Of a DNA stretch of 64,000 nt, positions 54,807 to 64,000 are shown one piece after another. The position numbers and the translations under genes are program-made. The stretch covers positions 47,666,015 to 47,730,014 of the forward strand of contig NC_060060.1 in NCBI RefSeq assembly GCF_020283565.1, given 5' to 3'. Position 1 is the stretch's first letter. Each line of letters begins with the position of its first letter. A model generated the notes under the pieces. It made no database searches. It was not told where the DNA came from and saw only the letters and a list, made by a program, of their open reading frames with translations. Origin of the DNA: Trifolium pratense (taxonomy: Eukaryota; Streptophyta; Magnoliopsida; Fabales; Fabaceae).

Positions 54807-55209
54807 TGACACAGAACGGAAGCGTGAAGGTTAGCAAAACGCTAAACCTAATTGATAAAGACAAGCCGCAAGCACAAACTTGTCAAAATAGGGTTTCGGA
54901 GTCCACCGAAAGAGTAATTTGGAATCCACCAAATTTGAGAAAATTCTCTGAATTTTTATTGAATCAAAAGGTTGCCTTCAAGGCTACAATAATTTAGTTT
55001 AAATAGGAGTGAAAAATAAAATTAACAAATCTCCTAAAAGATTGTAAAAATAAAAACAACAAACCTAGCTAAATAAAAATTACAAATCTACCTAAAATAT
55101 AAAAAAATAACTAACCTAGGTGAAATATAAAAATAAGAAATCAACCTAAAATATAATAAAACTAAATCTAACTAAAATAATAATATACACAAGAAATCCT
55201 CCTACATCA
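54807..55209 (-). repeat. 5' LTR of the importin-carrying element
   Basis: 403 bp. A TATTTAAA box lies on the minus strand at about 54998-55005. Confidence 0.93.
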
Positions 55210-55214
55210 CTCAG

Positions 55215-55679
55215 TCACCCCCTGAAATGACCAAACTATCTTTCTCGCTTTGTAGGATGCGAGCACGTCGATCGCGTTGCAGAAAGCGAGGGGTTATATG
55301 TAGGTGACCTTTGAATTCACCCACCCCCTAGACATTTAACATGTTCTCTATCTAATATGCGAACACATCTTATTTTAAAAGCATCGCCGTCTAGGATGCG
55401 AACACGTCTTAATTATAAGACGTCTTCATCTTCTTCTTTCCCATTTCAACGATTTCTAAAAAACTAGGAGGAGTATTGGCCTACTGGTAAACTGGTAAAA
55501 TTGAAGGTTTATTGGCCGTTTGTGGTTGAAAACAACAAAAGGAAGCTATGTTTTAAAACACAATACTCACAAACCCATTGCCCAAACCCTCAATTCTCCC
55601 AAAACCTTAGTTCGTCGAAATTGAAGGTTTCTTTGTCGTTTAGGGTCGCAATAATCAAAGGAGCAAAGAGTACTAGAAG
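55215..55679. other. Spacer, no gene recognised
   Basis: Starts with the rest of the LINE relic, then has repeated AGGATGCGA(A/G)CACGTC phrases at about 55255, 55360 and 55393. A frame at 55501-55752 is not recognisable and overlaps the copia tail in another frame. Confidence 0.5.
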
Positions 55680-56270
55680 CATTGTAGAAGTGGAGAGCAG
55701 CTTGCTGATATTCTTACAAAGGCAGTGCAAAAAAAAGTGTACAAGAAGCTAAGAAACATGATGGGCTTAGAATCATTAGCAACATTGAATTAGATGGTGT
55801 GTTAGTTTTAAATTCAAGTGTTGCAATTTACTCTTGTTACGAGCAATAACTTGTTTTAAAGTGTTTTGATTGGTTGTTAAGTGTAACTGACTGGACAAAA
55901 GTTAGTTAGAGAGTCAGATAGTGGTTAGTAGTTATCTAATAATTAGGGAGTTTGTTAGAAGTTACAAATGTGTAACTTAGGGTGCAAGTAGGGAGTTATC
56001 TAATAATTAGTTGTCGGTAGTTATCTAATAATTAGGGAGTTTGCATCTATTTTAATTGATTCAATTCTTGTGGTGTGAATAAAATAACAAAGTTTCCCTA
56101 ATAGTGTATTCATCTTCTTCCTCTCTCTTCCAAATCAATTCCTCCATTGCTGATCAATTTTTGAGTTCATAGTTTTTTCATTTTGTTCTACTAGTTTCTG
56201 TGCTCATTGGTGCACCCAGAGCCTACCAGTTTTGTGTGTGTGATTCATAGAGTGAGATTGTGTTCCAACA
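55680..56270 (+). mobile_element. 5'-truncated copia element: RNase H tail plus 3' LTR
   Basis: 55680-55793 encodes HCRSGEQLADILTKAVQKKV and ends YKKLRNMMGLESLATLN then stop, the C terminus of copia RNase H. The LTR follows at once, 55800-56270 (TGTTAGTTTT to TGTTCCAACA, 471 bp). It contains a repeated block, AGTTATCTAATAATTAGGGAG. Everything upstream in pol is missing. Confidence 0.82.
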
Positions 56271-59200
56271 ATAATAACAATCCACTACCTCGTAAATGAT
56301 AAGTTAAAAATCTGAATAGTCAAATTCTTTATTTTTATGAATTCTTCTCTTTTTTATGTATAAATGAACATATTTTTATGATCTGTTCATTCCATGATCA
56401 CTTTTTAGTAATTAATTACTGCTATATTTTTTTAGTAACTACAAATACAAAATATTTATGATTATTCCATAATCTATCACACCCCGTCAAAATGGAAGGG
56501 TCACCGAAAGACTAATTTCTTTTTAATCGATCATTGGATGTAGACATTATTAAGGTTTGATTTATGAAACTTTGCTCTATATGATTTTCATTCTTCTTTG
56601 TCTTCTCTTTTTGAATGTGATTTTTTTTTTTTGCTTAAATGAAATTGAGTCTTGAATGATTGTGTTAGTGGCTTCATTAACTCAATTGTAGGAAGAGAAA
56701 ACAAGAAGTAGATATTGCATCGAAGGTGTTTCATGTTTTGTCTAGCTAGGTTTGATTTTGGATTTTAAAGTTTATTCTTGGCTAAATGTTTGTTTAATTC
56801 ATTTTCCTTGATTAATCTTCCTCCTAGAAGCTTTTTTAGTATTAAAATTGTGAATTATGGTGAGCTTATCAATGTAATTCAAAACCAAAAATGAGATTCA
56901 CATATGCATATTTAGTTGTAGTTAAGGATTAAATTAAAGTCATTAATGTTGAACCTCTTGTATTGATTGTTTTTAAATCATTGTTTTCAAGTCTATTTGC
57001 TTTTGTTTATGTTTATTTCATCTTCAACTAAAACCCCCTTAGACCTTTTAATTTTGTTTTTAAATTTGGTTGAATTTCAAGGTTGGTCAATTGGGAAACG
57101 ATCTGGGTTGCCACTTTTACTACAAGTAGTGTTTTAACTCGGTTTTATTAATTTTGGTGAGTTCGATGTGACATAACCCTTCAACAAACTATTAAATTAC
57201 AATTTTACTTTTAAGGAGAACTTTAAATAATTCATTTTCACTATATTTATTATTTTTTTAAAAAATTAAAATGTGAAAACGACGTAGTTTTAAACCTATA
57301 CTTTTTTTAAAAAAAGTAAAAAATAAAAAATTCATGCAATACAAGTTCCTGCGTGTATGAGTTGAGGATACCCGAAACAAATTGGGTATGGTATTAAGAT
57401 CATGGTGGTACGAGGATACATGAATCCCATGAGGTTTGGGAATTAGGAAGACGAACTCGTCCCTGTTGTCATGGTTACTCTCAATAAGTTCTTGACTTTG
57501 TAGATATTTTAAAAAAAGTTTACTTGTTTAAGCAGTCAAGTTGGTCCATATATTTAACCACTTACTATCAATTAAATCATTATATTTTAATAATTTACTA
57601 TTAAATTTTTTTGACAGAATTTACTATTAATTTGATATCTAACTTTACTAGATTAATATTAATTTCCAACTTACTCTAAAAGACTAAGAGTGTGTTTGGT
57701 AGATCTAATAAGTTAGCTTATAGCTTATTGAATTGACTTATAAGCTTGTTTGAAAAAAATAAATGTGTTTGGTAAAATCTTTGTTCGAAAAAAATAAACG
57801 TGTTTGGCAAAATCTTTTCTTATTAGCTTATATCTTTTTTTGATATAATTTCAAATAGCGTTTGAGCTTATAGCTTTTTATGGTTATTTTCATTTCTAAC
57901 ATTTAATTTAATTTTATTATATTTTATAAAATAAAAAAACTACCCACTATCATAGTGTTCTTTTATGTCACTAGAACTTTGACCCATGCGGTGCATGAGT
58001 CTAATTAGCTGTAATATGTAATAATAAAAAATAAAATACAAAAATTCTAAGATCATTTTCAATAAGAGTAGTATAGGGAATTTCATGGACTAATTATTCT
58101 ATATTTGTTTATGTGCTTATTTTATATTTTATAAATTTTTTAAATAATTTTGGAAACTCGTCGTTTTGTTTACTTATTAAAAAAAATTGTTGATACCTAA
58201 AGGTTAAAAAATTGATGATAATTAGAGGTTAAAAAAACATTAAAGACACAATCAAGAACATAAACTCAAGTAGACATCCATAAATAAATAAAAATTGTGA
58301 TTAATTCTGCCGTTCAAATTTATTGAAAACAGGGTTAACATATTAGGATTTCTAAATTTTTTCATAATTGAAGCACATGTTTTAGCGGTTGAAAGGTTTT
58401 ATTGTAAGTAAGGGATGCATGTTTGATTTCCATCGTAGACAAATCTGTATTTTTTGAATACAAAGCTACAATAAAAAGAAAGAGAAAATGAGAGCGGAAA
58501 AAAATTTGGTTTAGGGTTAGCTTATGTTGGTAAGCTTATAATATAAGAGATAAGAGATTATCGGTTTTTAATTGTTTAAATTGTGCAATGAAAATTGATG
58601 GTGCTTAATTGTCGTATGAAATCTTTCTTATGAAAGTTGATGAAGCTTAACACTTTGTGGACATAATTTAAATCACAATTGGTCTGCTAGTGCATATTGT
58701 ATCAATTGATCATCGGTTAATATTAAATCTGCAATGTTAAAATCAAAATAATGAATGTGATTAGTGACATGACTAAGGTTGTGTTTGGTTGTATTGCAAA
58801 AAAATTGATTTAGCATAATTGAGTTTGATAATAACTTTCCAAATTACACGTGATAATAACTTTTCAAATATCACATGATAATTATTCTCTAAATTTATGA
58901 TCCGGTAGAAAAAAAATCATTGATCAGGAAAGACATAAAAATATTTCGTGATGAATAATATAGTCAACAATAATTTTGATATGATATACTTTTAAAATTG
59001 ATGGTGCTTATCAATTATTGCACATAATTTTAATCACAATTGATATACTTGTCATAGTGGTTGAAAATATTGTCTTGCACTGAAGGGTTGTGGGTTCAAA
59101 TCTTAGTCAAGACAAAATTGTATTGTTTTTTAATAAAAATTGCAAGATAAAATGGAGGGAAAACAGAGAAAACAAATTAGGGTTTAGAATTTGTTTGTGC

Positions 59201-59432
59201 ATACAAGCTTATAATATAAAAGATTTGCGAAAGGAACTTAAAATGGAATTTTTTTGACGAAGTCCTTAGAGTGTATACAAACCCCACACGGCCACACCCA
59301 GATCAATATTAGAGAGTATACTTACTCTTGCAGAAAATTGATCATAAACTACTTGAAAGACGACGTCGTTGAGTAGTTCATGCGTGGCTTTCTTCTGCAA
59401 TTGAATTTCACGCTGCGAACAAGAAGAAGAAA
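56271..59432. other. AT-rich intergenic region, no gene
   Basis: No convincing coding region on either strand. Diverged direct repeats at about 58380-58560 and 59040-59220 (ending AAGCTTATAATATAA) suggest an unidentified repeat family. A 57685-57860 block starts GAGTGTGTTTGG and repeats GTTTG(G)AAAAAAATAAA-type phrases, like one end of a Harbinger MITE. The last 150 bases are the PPR5 leader with ACGACGTCGT at 59360-59369. Confidence 0.5.
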
Positions 59433-60512
59433 ATGTCATCACTGTTTATGAGATTAACAAGGTTTCCTTCAAAACCCTTTTTTCCCTTTACTTTAAGGTT
59501 ATTCTCTCACTCTCACAATGTTAATGATGCTATTTACTCATTCAATCGAATGCTACAAATGCTTAATACTCCTTCCATTATTGAATTTACCAAGATTTTA
59601 GGTTCTCTTGTTAAAACAAAGAACAATTACTCAACTGTTATTTCCCTTTTCCAACAAATGGAATTCCGTGGAATTAAGCCTAACATTATTACTATGTCCA
59701 TTTTAATCAATTGTTACTGTCACGTAGGTCAAATGACTTATGCATTTTCTCTATTGGGAAAGATTCTTAAGATGGGTTATCAGCCGAATATCGTAACCTT
59801 GAATACCCTTATCAAAGGTCTTTGTCTTAATAATGAGGTTCAGAAAGCATTGTACTTTCATGATGATCTTATCGCTAAGGGATTTCAGTTGGACCATGTT
59901 AGTTACGGGACATTTGATCAATGGGTTGTGTAAAATGGGACATACAACACCTGCCCTCCAACTGTTGACAAGACTCGAAAAAGGATCAGTAAAGCCTGAT
60001 GTGATGATGTATAATACAATCATTGATAGCATGTGCAAAGATAAGCTTGTAGATGATGCTTGTCAATTATTTTCTGAAATGGTTATCAAGGGTATTTCGC
60101 CTACTGTTGTCACTTATAGTGCTCTAATCTATGGTTTTTGTATTGTCAGTCAATTAAAACAAGATAGGAATGCCAACAATCGAATGCTACAAATGCGTAA
60201 TACTCCTTCCATTATTGAATTTACCAAGATTTTAGGTTCTCTTGTTAAAACTAAGAACAATTACTCAACTGTTATTTCCCTTTCTCACCAAATGGAATTC
60301 CATGGAATTAGGTCTGACATTTTCACTATTACAATTTTGATCAATTGTTACTGTCATATAGGTCAAATGACTTGTGCATTTTCTCTATTGGGAAAGATTC
60401 TTAAGATGGGTTATCAGCTGGATGTAGTAACCGTGAATACCCTTATCAAAGGTCTTTGTCTTAATAATGAGGTTCAGAAAGCATTGTACTTTCATGATGA
60501 TCTTATCGCTAA

Positions 60513-62051
60513 GAGTGTGTTTGGATGAGGGATTCTAGAAATTTAAGGGATTTTAAATACTAAGCAATTCAATTGATTCAATTGAATTCCCTTGATTTTC
60601 AAATTCCAGTGTTTGGATAAAGTGTTGAAATTCCATCAATTGTAAAATTCTTTGTTTGGGTAATGTAATTGAATTTCCTTCATTTAATTTTATTTATTTT
60701 AATAAAATCGACCCTAAATCCAAAAATTGGCCGAAAAACCGAAAAAATCGGTCAAAAACCATAAATCGGCTGAAAACCTAAAATCGACTATAAACCATAA
60801 AATCGGCCGAAAAACCTAAAATCGGCCGAAAACCATAAAATCGACCGATAATCCGAAAAAATCGGCCGTAAAACCTAAAATCGGCCAAAAATCCTAAAAT
60901 CGACAGTAAACACAAAATCGGCTGAAAAACCTAAAATCGACCAAAAGCCCTAAAATCGACTATAAACTCTAAAATCGGCTGAAAACCCAAAAAATTAATC
61001 GAAAACCCAAAAATCGACCGTAAACCCAAAAAATTGACCGAAAAACATAAAATCGGCGAAAAATCCAAAAATCGATTAAAACCCTAATATCGGCTGAAAA
61101 ATGGGTTTATAGTCGATTTTAGGTTTTTCGGCCGATTTTGGGGTTTATAGCCGATTTCAGGATTTTTGGTCGATTTTAGGTTTTCCGCTGAGTTTTTTGG
61201 GTTTAGGGACGATTTTAGATTCTTCGGCCGATTTTTTGGATGTTGGCCGATTTTGGGTTTTCGGTCGATTTTTGGTTTTTCAGCCGATTTTTTGGGTTTT
61301 CGGCTGATTTTAGGATTTATAGTCTATTTTAGGTTTTTTTGCCGATTTTTCGGGTTTCCGGCTGATTTTAGGTTTTCGGCCGATTTTTTGGGTTTTCGGT
61401 CGATTTTTTGTTTTTCGGCCGATTTTTTTGGTTTTCGGCCGATTTTAGGGTTTGTAGTCGATTTTTTGAATTTTGGTCGATTTTTCGGGTTTCCGGCCGA
61501 TTTTAGGGTTTATAGTCGATTTTTTTGATTTTGGCCGATTTTAGGTTTTCGGCCGATTTTTTGGGTTTTCGGTCGATATTTGGTTTTTCGGCCGATTTTT
61601 TGGATTTTCAGCCGATTTTAGGGTTTATAGGTGATTTTTGAAATTTTGGTCGATTTTAGGTTTTTCTGCTGTTTTTTTGAGTTTTCGGCCGATTTTAGTG
61701 TTTATAGTCGATTTTTGGGCTTTTGGCCGATTTTAGGTTTTTTCTGACGATTTTTTGGATTTTCGGCCGATTTAGCGTTTATCGTAGATTTTAAGTTTTT
61801 CGGCTAATTTTAGGTTTTACGATCAATTAGTAATTTTTAAAAGTTTATGGAGAAGAATGAATTTCAAATTCTTTGGTTTTATGTGTCATTTTGAAATTCT
61901 CTAAATTAAACTTGAACAAAATACTTCATAAATTTCCATCATTTTGAAAATTCTTCAAATTTTCATCCAAACAATGGAATTCATCTCAAATCATTTGAAT
62001 TCTCTCAAAACATTACTTTACCTCAAAAAATTCCCTCATCCAAACACACTC
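60513..62051. mobile_element. Harbinger-like foldback element in PPR5
   Basis: 1539 bp. Perfect terminal repeat GAGTGTGTTTGGATGAGGGA at the left and its complement at the right; target duplication TAA (60510-60512 and 62052-62054), typical of PIF/Harbinger. No transposase. The interior is two opposed arrays of a 20-26 bp unit: AAAATCGGCCGAAAAACC-type on the left (about 60710-61100) and GGTTTTCGGCCGATTTTAGG-type on the right (about 61105-61800). Confidence 0.9.
60710..61800. repeat. Inverted minisatellite arms within the Harbinger-like element
   Basis: Degenerate repeats of CGATTTTAGGGTTTTCGGC, about 15 copies left in one orientation and about 27 right in the other, able to form an extended stem. 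The + strand frame at 61166-61528 is a by-product of the repeat. Confidence 0.88.
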
Positions 62052-62352
62052 TAAGGGATTTCAGTTGGACCATGTTAGTTACGGGACATTGATCAATGGC
62101 TTGTGTAAAATGGGACATACAACACCTGCCCTCCAACTGTTGACAAGACTCGAAAAAGGATCAGTAAAGCCTGATGTGATGATGTATAATACAATCATTG
62201 ATAGCATGTGCAAAGATAAGCTTGTAGATGATGCTTGTCAATTATTTTTTGAAATGGTTATCAAGGGTATTTCGCCTACTGTTGTCACTTATAGTGCTCT
62301 ACTCTATGGTTTTTGTATTGTCAGTCAATTAAAACAAGATAGGAATGCCAAC

Positions 62353-63480
62353 AAAGTTGGGATGTCTATCCCTACCTTGATGTCTAGATGGCAAAATTAC
62401 ACGTCATGGTGGCCACAATAGGTGCGATGGACGCACAGAAAAGCCCAAAACCCAACTGAAAAACTATGAATAGAGCCTTCATCCTCCACTATTATTCATT
62501 CAAAAAAATATTCAGAAATATTCAAAGATATTGAATATTCACTCTAGAGTTAGGAGAACTCTAAGAGGAGGCCAAGGAACTCCAAGGCCAATAAGGTTAT
62601 TTTCTTTTTGTCTTTGTAATTTATTTTTCCTAGGTTAGGTGGAGTCGAGGAACTCCCTTACAAATGCTTGGTTTTGTATAATTTGGGTATAAATTCAATT
62701 GTTTCTACTTTCAAACTCTTTTATCGTCTGGTTTTATATTTATTTTAATATTGATCACATTAGAATAAAATCCAATGACCTAGTGGATATCGCATAGGAA
62801 ACGAAACTAGTAATCCCGAACGAAGGACGGTATGCTAGGGCCAATATGAGACCATTAAATTCAGTATATGAGGTCTTAGTATATGATTAGAAAGAACGAT
62901 AATTTCTACCTGAACAAAGTTAAAACTAGTTAGAGGCACACATGACGGCTTATGACACATGGAGCTATTAAGGTAATGATACCAACGTTTTTAACAAAAA
63001 AGTGGAACCTGGGGCAATGAAACTTAAATAGAGTAAGAGTAACCACTAACTAGGCTCTGCACAGTTTGTAATAGAAATAGAAAATGATATTGCTTCTATC
63101 CTATTTTCAATAGTCTAATTCATGATAGAGAGAAACAAGGGAATAACCACCAAGCAGGAGTAAGGAAGGGATCCGACCACACTTAACCACTTCGTGTCAT
63201 CACACACACAATATTTACTTTTTCTGTCATTTAATTTTAGTCTTTACTTTCTTGTCATTTACTATTATCCGCAAAGATACCTTTCAAACAAACAAAGCGA
63301 AGACACAACTATCTATATTCCTAAGCGAAACTAGTAATTTTGGCACAATCCTTGTGGAGAACGATAAACTTATCACTTTATTACTTGGTAGCGATCCTGT
63401 GCACTTGCAGAACCACCGTCAACGTTCTATTCGAACCAGGTCCAAGCTAGTTATCTCCGGTGGACTTTGCTTTGATGAAA
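62353..63480. other. Probable LTR-retrotransposon fragment or solo LTR
   Basis: Abruptly replaces PPR5. Contains GGATGTCTATCCCTACC near the start and, near 63345-63410, AATCCTTGTGGAGAACGATA and ACTTGGTAGCGATCCTGTGC, phrases I associate with the ends of plant LTRs. Boundaries, family and orientation are not established. No gene: the 79-codon frame at 63252-63491 is not recognisable. Confidence 0.4.
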
Positions 63481-63946
63481 CAAGAGGATGATTTTTTTAT
63501 TAAATATTGAAACAAAATTAAATTTTTAATTGTTTTTTTAATAAAAAAATTCTGTTATATAAAAATATTAATTACTTACCAAAAAAATAAAAATATTACG
63601 TAATTAATTAATAAATTATTGACTATTAATATTGTGTGAGAGAGGGGATATTAGAGAGAAGTAGAGTTAGAAATCACATGTGAAGAGTGCATGATGTTGT
63701 TGTGGTTAAAGATCAATCCATTGGTAAAATATTCTTTGTGCATCAATGACCATCTTGGACCACTTGTGGCAAGGGTCCATATCAGAATCCGTCCATTTTC
63801 AACACTAATTTCATCCCATTGGACTGATTTTTGCAGTTGAAATTACATTCAACATGACCATTGCTCTTGGTCTAAGACGACGTCGTTGAGTTCGTGGGTA
63901 TCTTTCTTCTGCAATTGAACTTCACGCTGCGAACAAGAAGAAGAAA
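63481..63946. other. Upstream region of PPR6
   Basis: AT-rich; from about 63870 it matches the PPR5 leader, with ACGACGTCGT at 63877-63886. Confidence 0.6.
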
Positions 63947-64000
63947 ATGTCATCACTGTTTTTGAGATTAACAAGGTTTCCTTCAAAACCCTTTTTTCCC
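63947..64000 (+). CDS. PPR6: start of another RFL-type PPR gene (partial)
   Basis: MSSLFLRLTRFPSKPFFP, same start as PPR5 with one substitution (Leu for Met at residue 6). Cut off by the window edge, so its integrity is unknown. Confidence 0.85.
   Translation, partial: MSSLFLRLTRFPSKPFFP

Larger units (their letters stand above)
53371..55209 (-). mobile_element. Small LTR retrotransposon carrying importin-beta-3 sequence
   Basis: LTRs 53371-53773 and 54807-55209, both 403 bp, TGACRCAGAACGG to CCTACATCA, with only about two differences. Target duplication CTCAG (53366-53370 and 55210-55214). Minus-strand primer site TGGTATCAGAGCAGG (complement of 54790-54804) two bases inside the 5' LTR; purine tract AGGTAGAGGAGAC before the 3' LTR. 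The 1033-bp interior holds one long frame, a Gag-like start fused to a captured host gene; no pol. Non-autonomous and recent. Confidence 0.94.
59433..62421 (+). pseudogene. PPR5: RFL-type PPR pseudogene with internal duplication, frameshift and insertion
   Basis: Starts MSSLFMRLTRFPSKPFFPF at 59433. Motifs 1-3 read through to GFQLDHVSYGT, where one extra T (within 59913-59915) shifts the frame and stops it at 59933. The other frame continues through motifs 4-5 and half of motif 6 (GFCIVSQLKQDRNAN). Then the sequence from NRMLQM onward starts again at 60178: unit 1 (59544-60177, 634 bp with the extra T) and unit 2 (60178-62352, 633 bp once the inserted element is removed) are tandem copies. 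Unit 2 is cut by a Harbinger-like element at 60513-62051. After 62352 PPR similarity is lost in non-PPR DNA and a stop follows at 62419-62421. Motifs 7-14 are absent. Not functional as a full PPR protein. Confidence 0.9.

Noticed and set aside
57685..57860. Complete Harbinger MITE
   Set aside because: A left end GAGTGTGTTTGG is visible, but I found no matching right end or target duplication.
61166..61528. 120-codon frame rich in Phe and Gly
   Set aside because: It is the translation of the minisatellite units in the Harbinger-like element; period and composition follow the repeat.
60710..61800. Interstitial telomere repeat
   Set aside because: TTTAGGG occurs within the minisatellite unit but never as a perfect tandem telomere array.

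Overview
This is plant nuclear DNA: AT-rich, intron-containing genes, LTR retrotransposons primed by initiator-Met tRNA, CACTA, Mutator, hAT and Harbinger elements. The repeat types and the style of the PPR proteins suggest a legume (Medicago/Trifolium/Pisum-like); that is inference. The backbone is a tandem cluster of P-class pentatricopeptide repeat genes of the restorer-of-fertility-like (RFL) type, all on the + strand. PPR1 (121-5249) is split by a 3.5-kb CACTA element. PPR2 (26189-27820), PPR3 (34836-36470) and PPR4 (49871-51505) are intact, intronless 543-544-residue genes with 14 PPR motifs and a presequence-like N terminus. A 5' stub lies at 53039. PPR5 (59433-62421) is a broken gene with an internal duplication. 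PPR6 starts at 63947 and runs off the window. A degenerate PPR relic follows both PPR1 and PPR3.

The spacers are themselves duplicated. PPR1 plus its downstream DNA up to PPR2 is the same unit as PPR3 plus its downstream DNA up to PPR4. Each unit holds a LINE reverse-transcriptase relic, a PPR relic cut by a SINE, a TRIM remnant and MITEs. Different transposons then hit each unit, so the sister unit supplies the empty site. Unit 1 received a Tork-type copia element (8628-18655), itself interrupted by a non-coding large LTR element (11031-16145), and a gag-only LTR element (19169-24473). Unit 2 received a Tat/Retand-type gypsy element (39842-48027) that carries an antisense extra gene with its own TATA box, a leader intron and hairpin-rich tandem repeats. 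The PPR2-PPR3 spacer has a hAT MITE, a LINE RNase H relic and an 870-bp Mutator-like element.

The right third (53-64 kb) is more decayed. Its most striking item is a young 1.84-kb LTR retrotransposon (53371-55209) whose only reading frame fuses a gag-like start to two pieces of a spliced importin-beta-3/importin-5 (karyopherin) message. PPR5 contains an in-register duplication equal to six PPR motifs and a Harbinger-like foldback element built from inverted minisatellite arms.

Functionally, the PPR proteins are expected to be imported into mitochondria and to bind organelle transcripts; the copies differ strongly at their RNA-code residues. Everything else is mobile DNA or its relics. No rRNA, functional tRNA or CRISPR feature was found.
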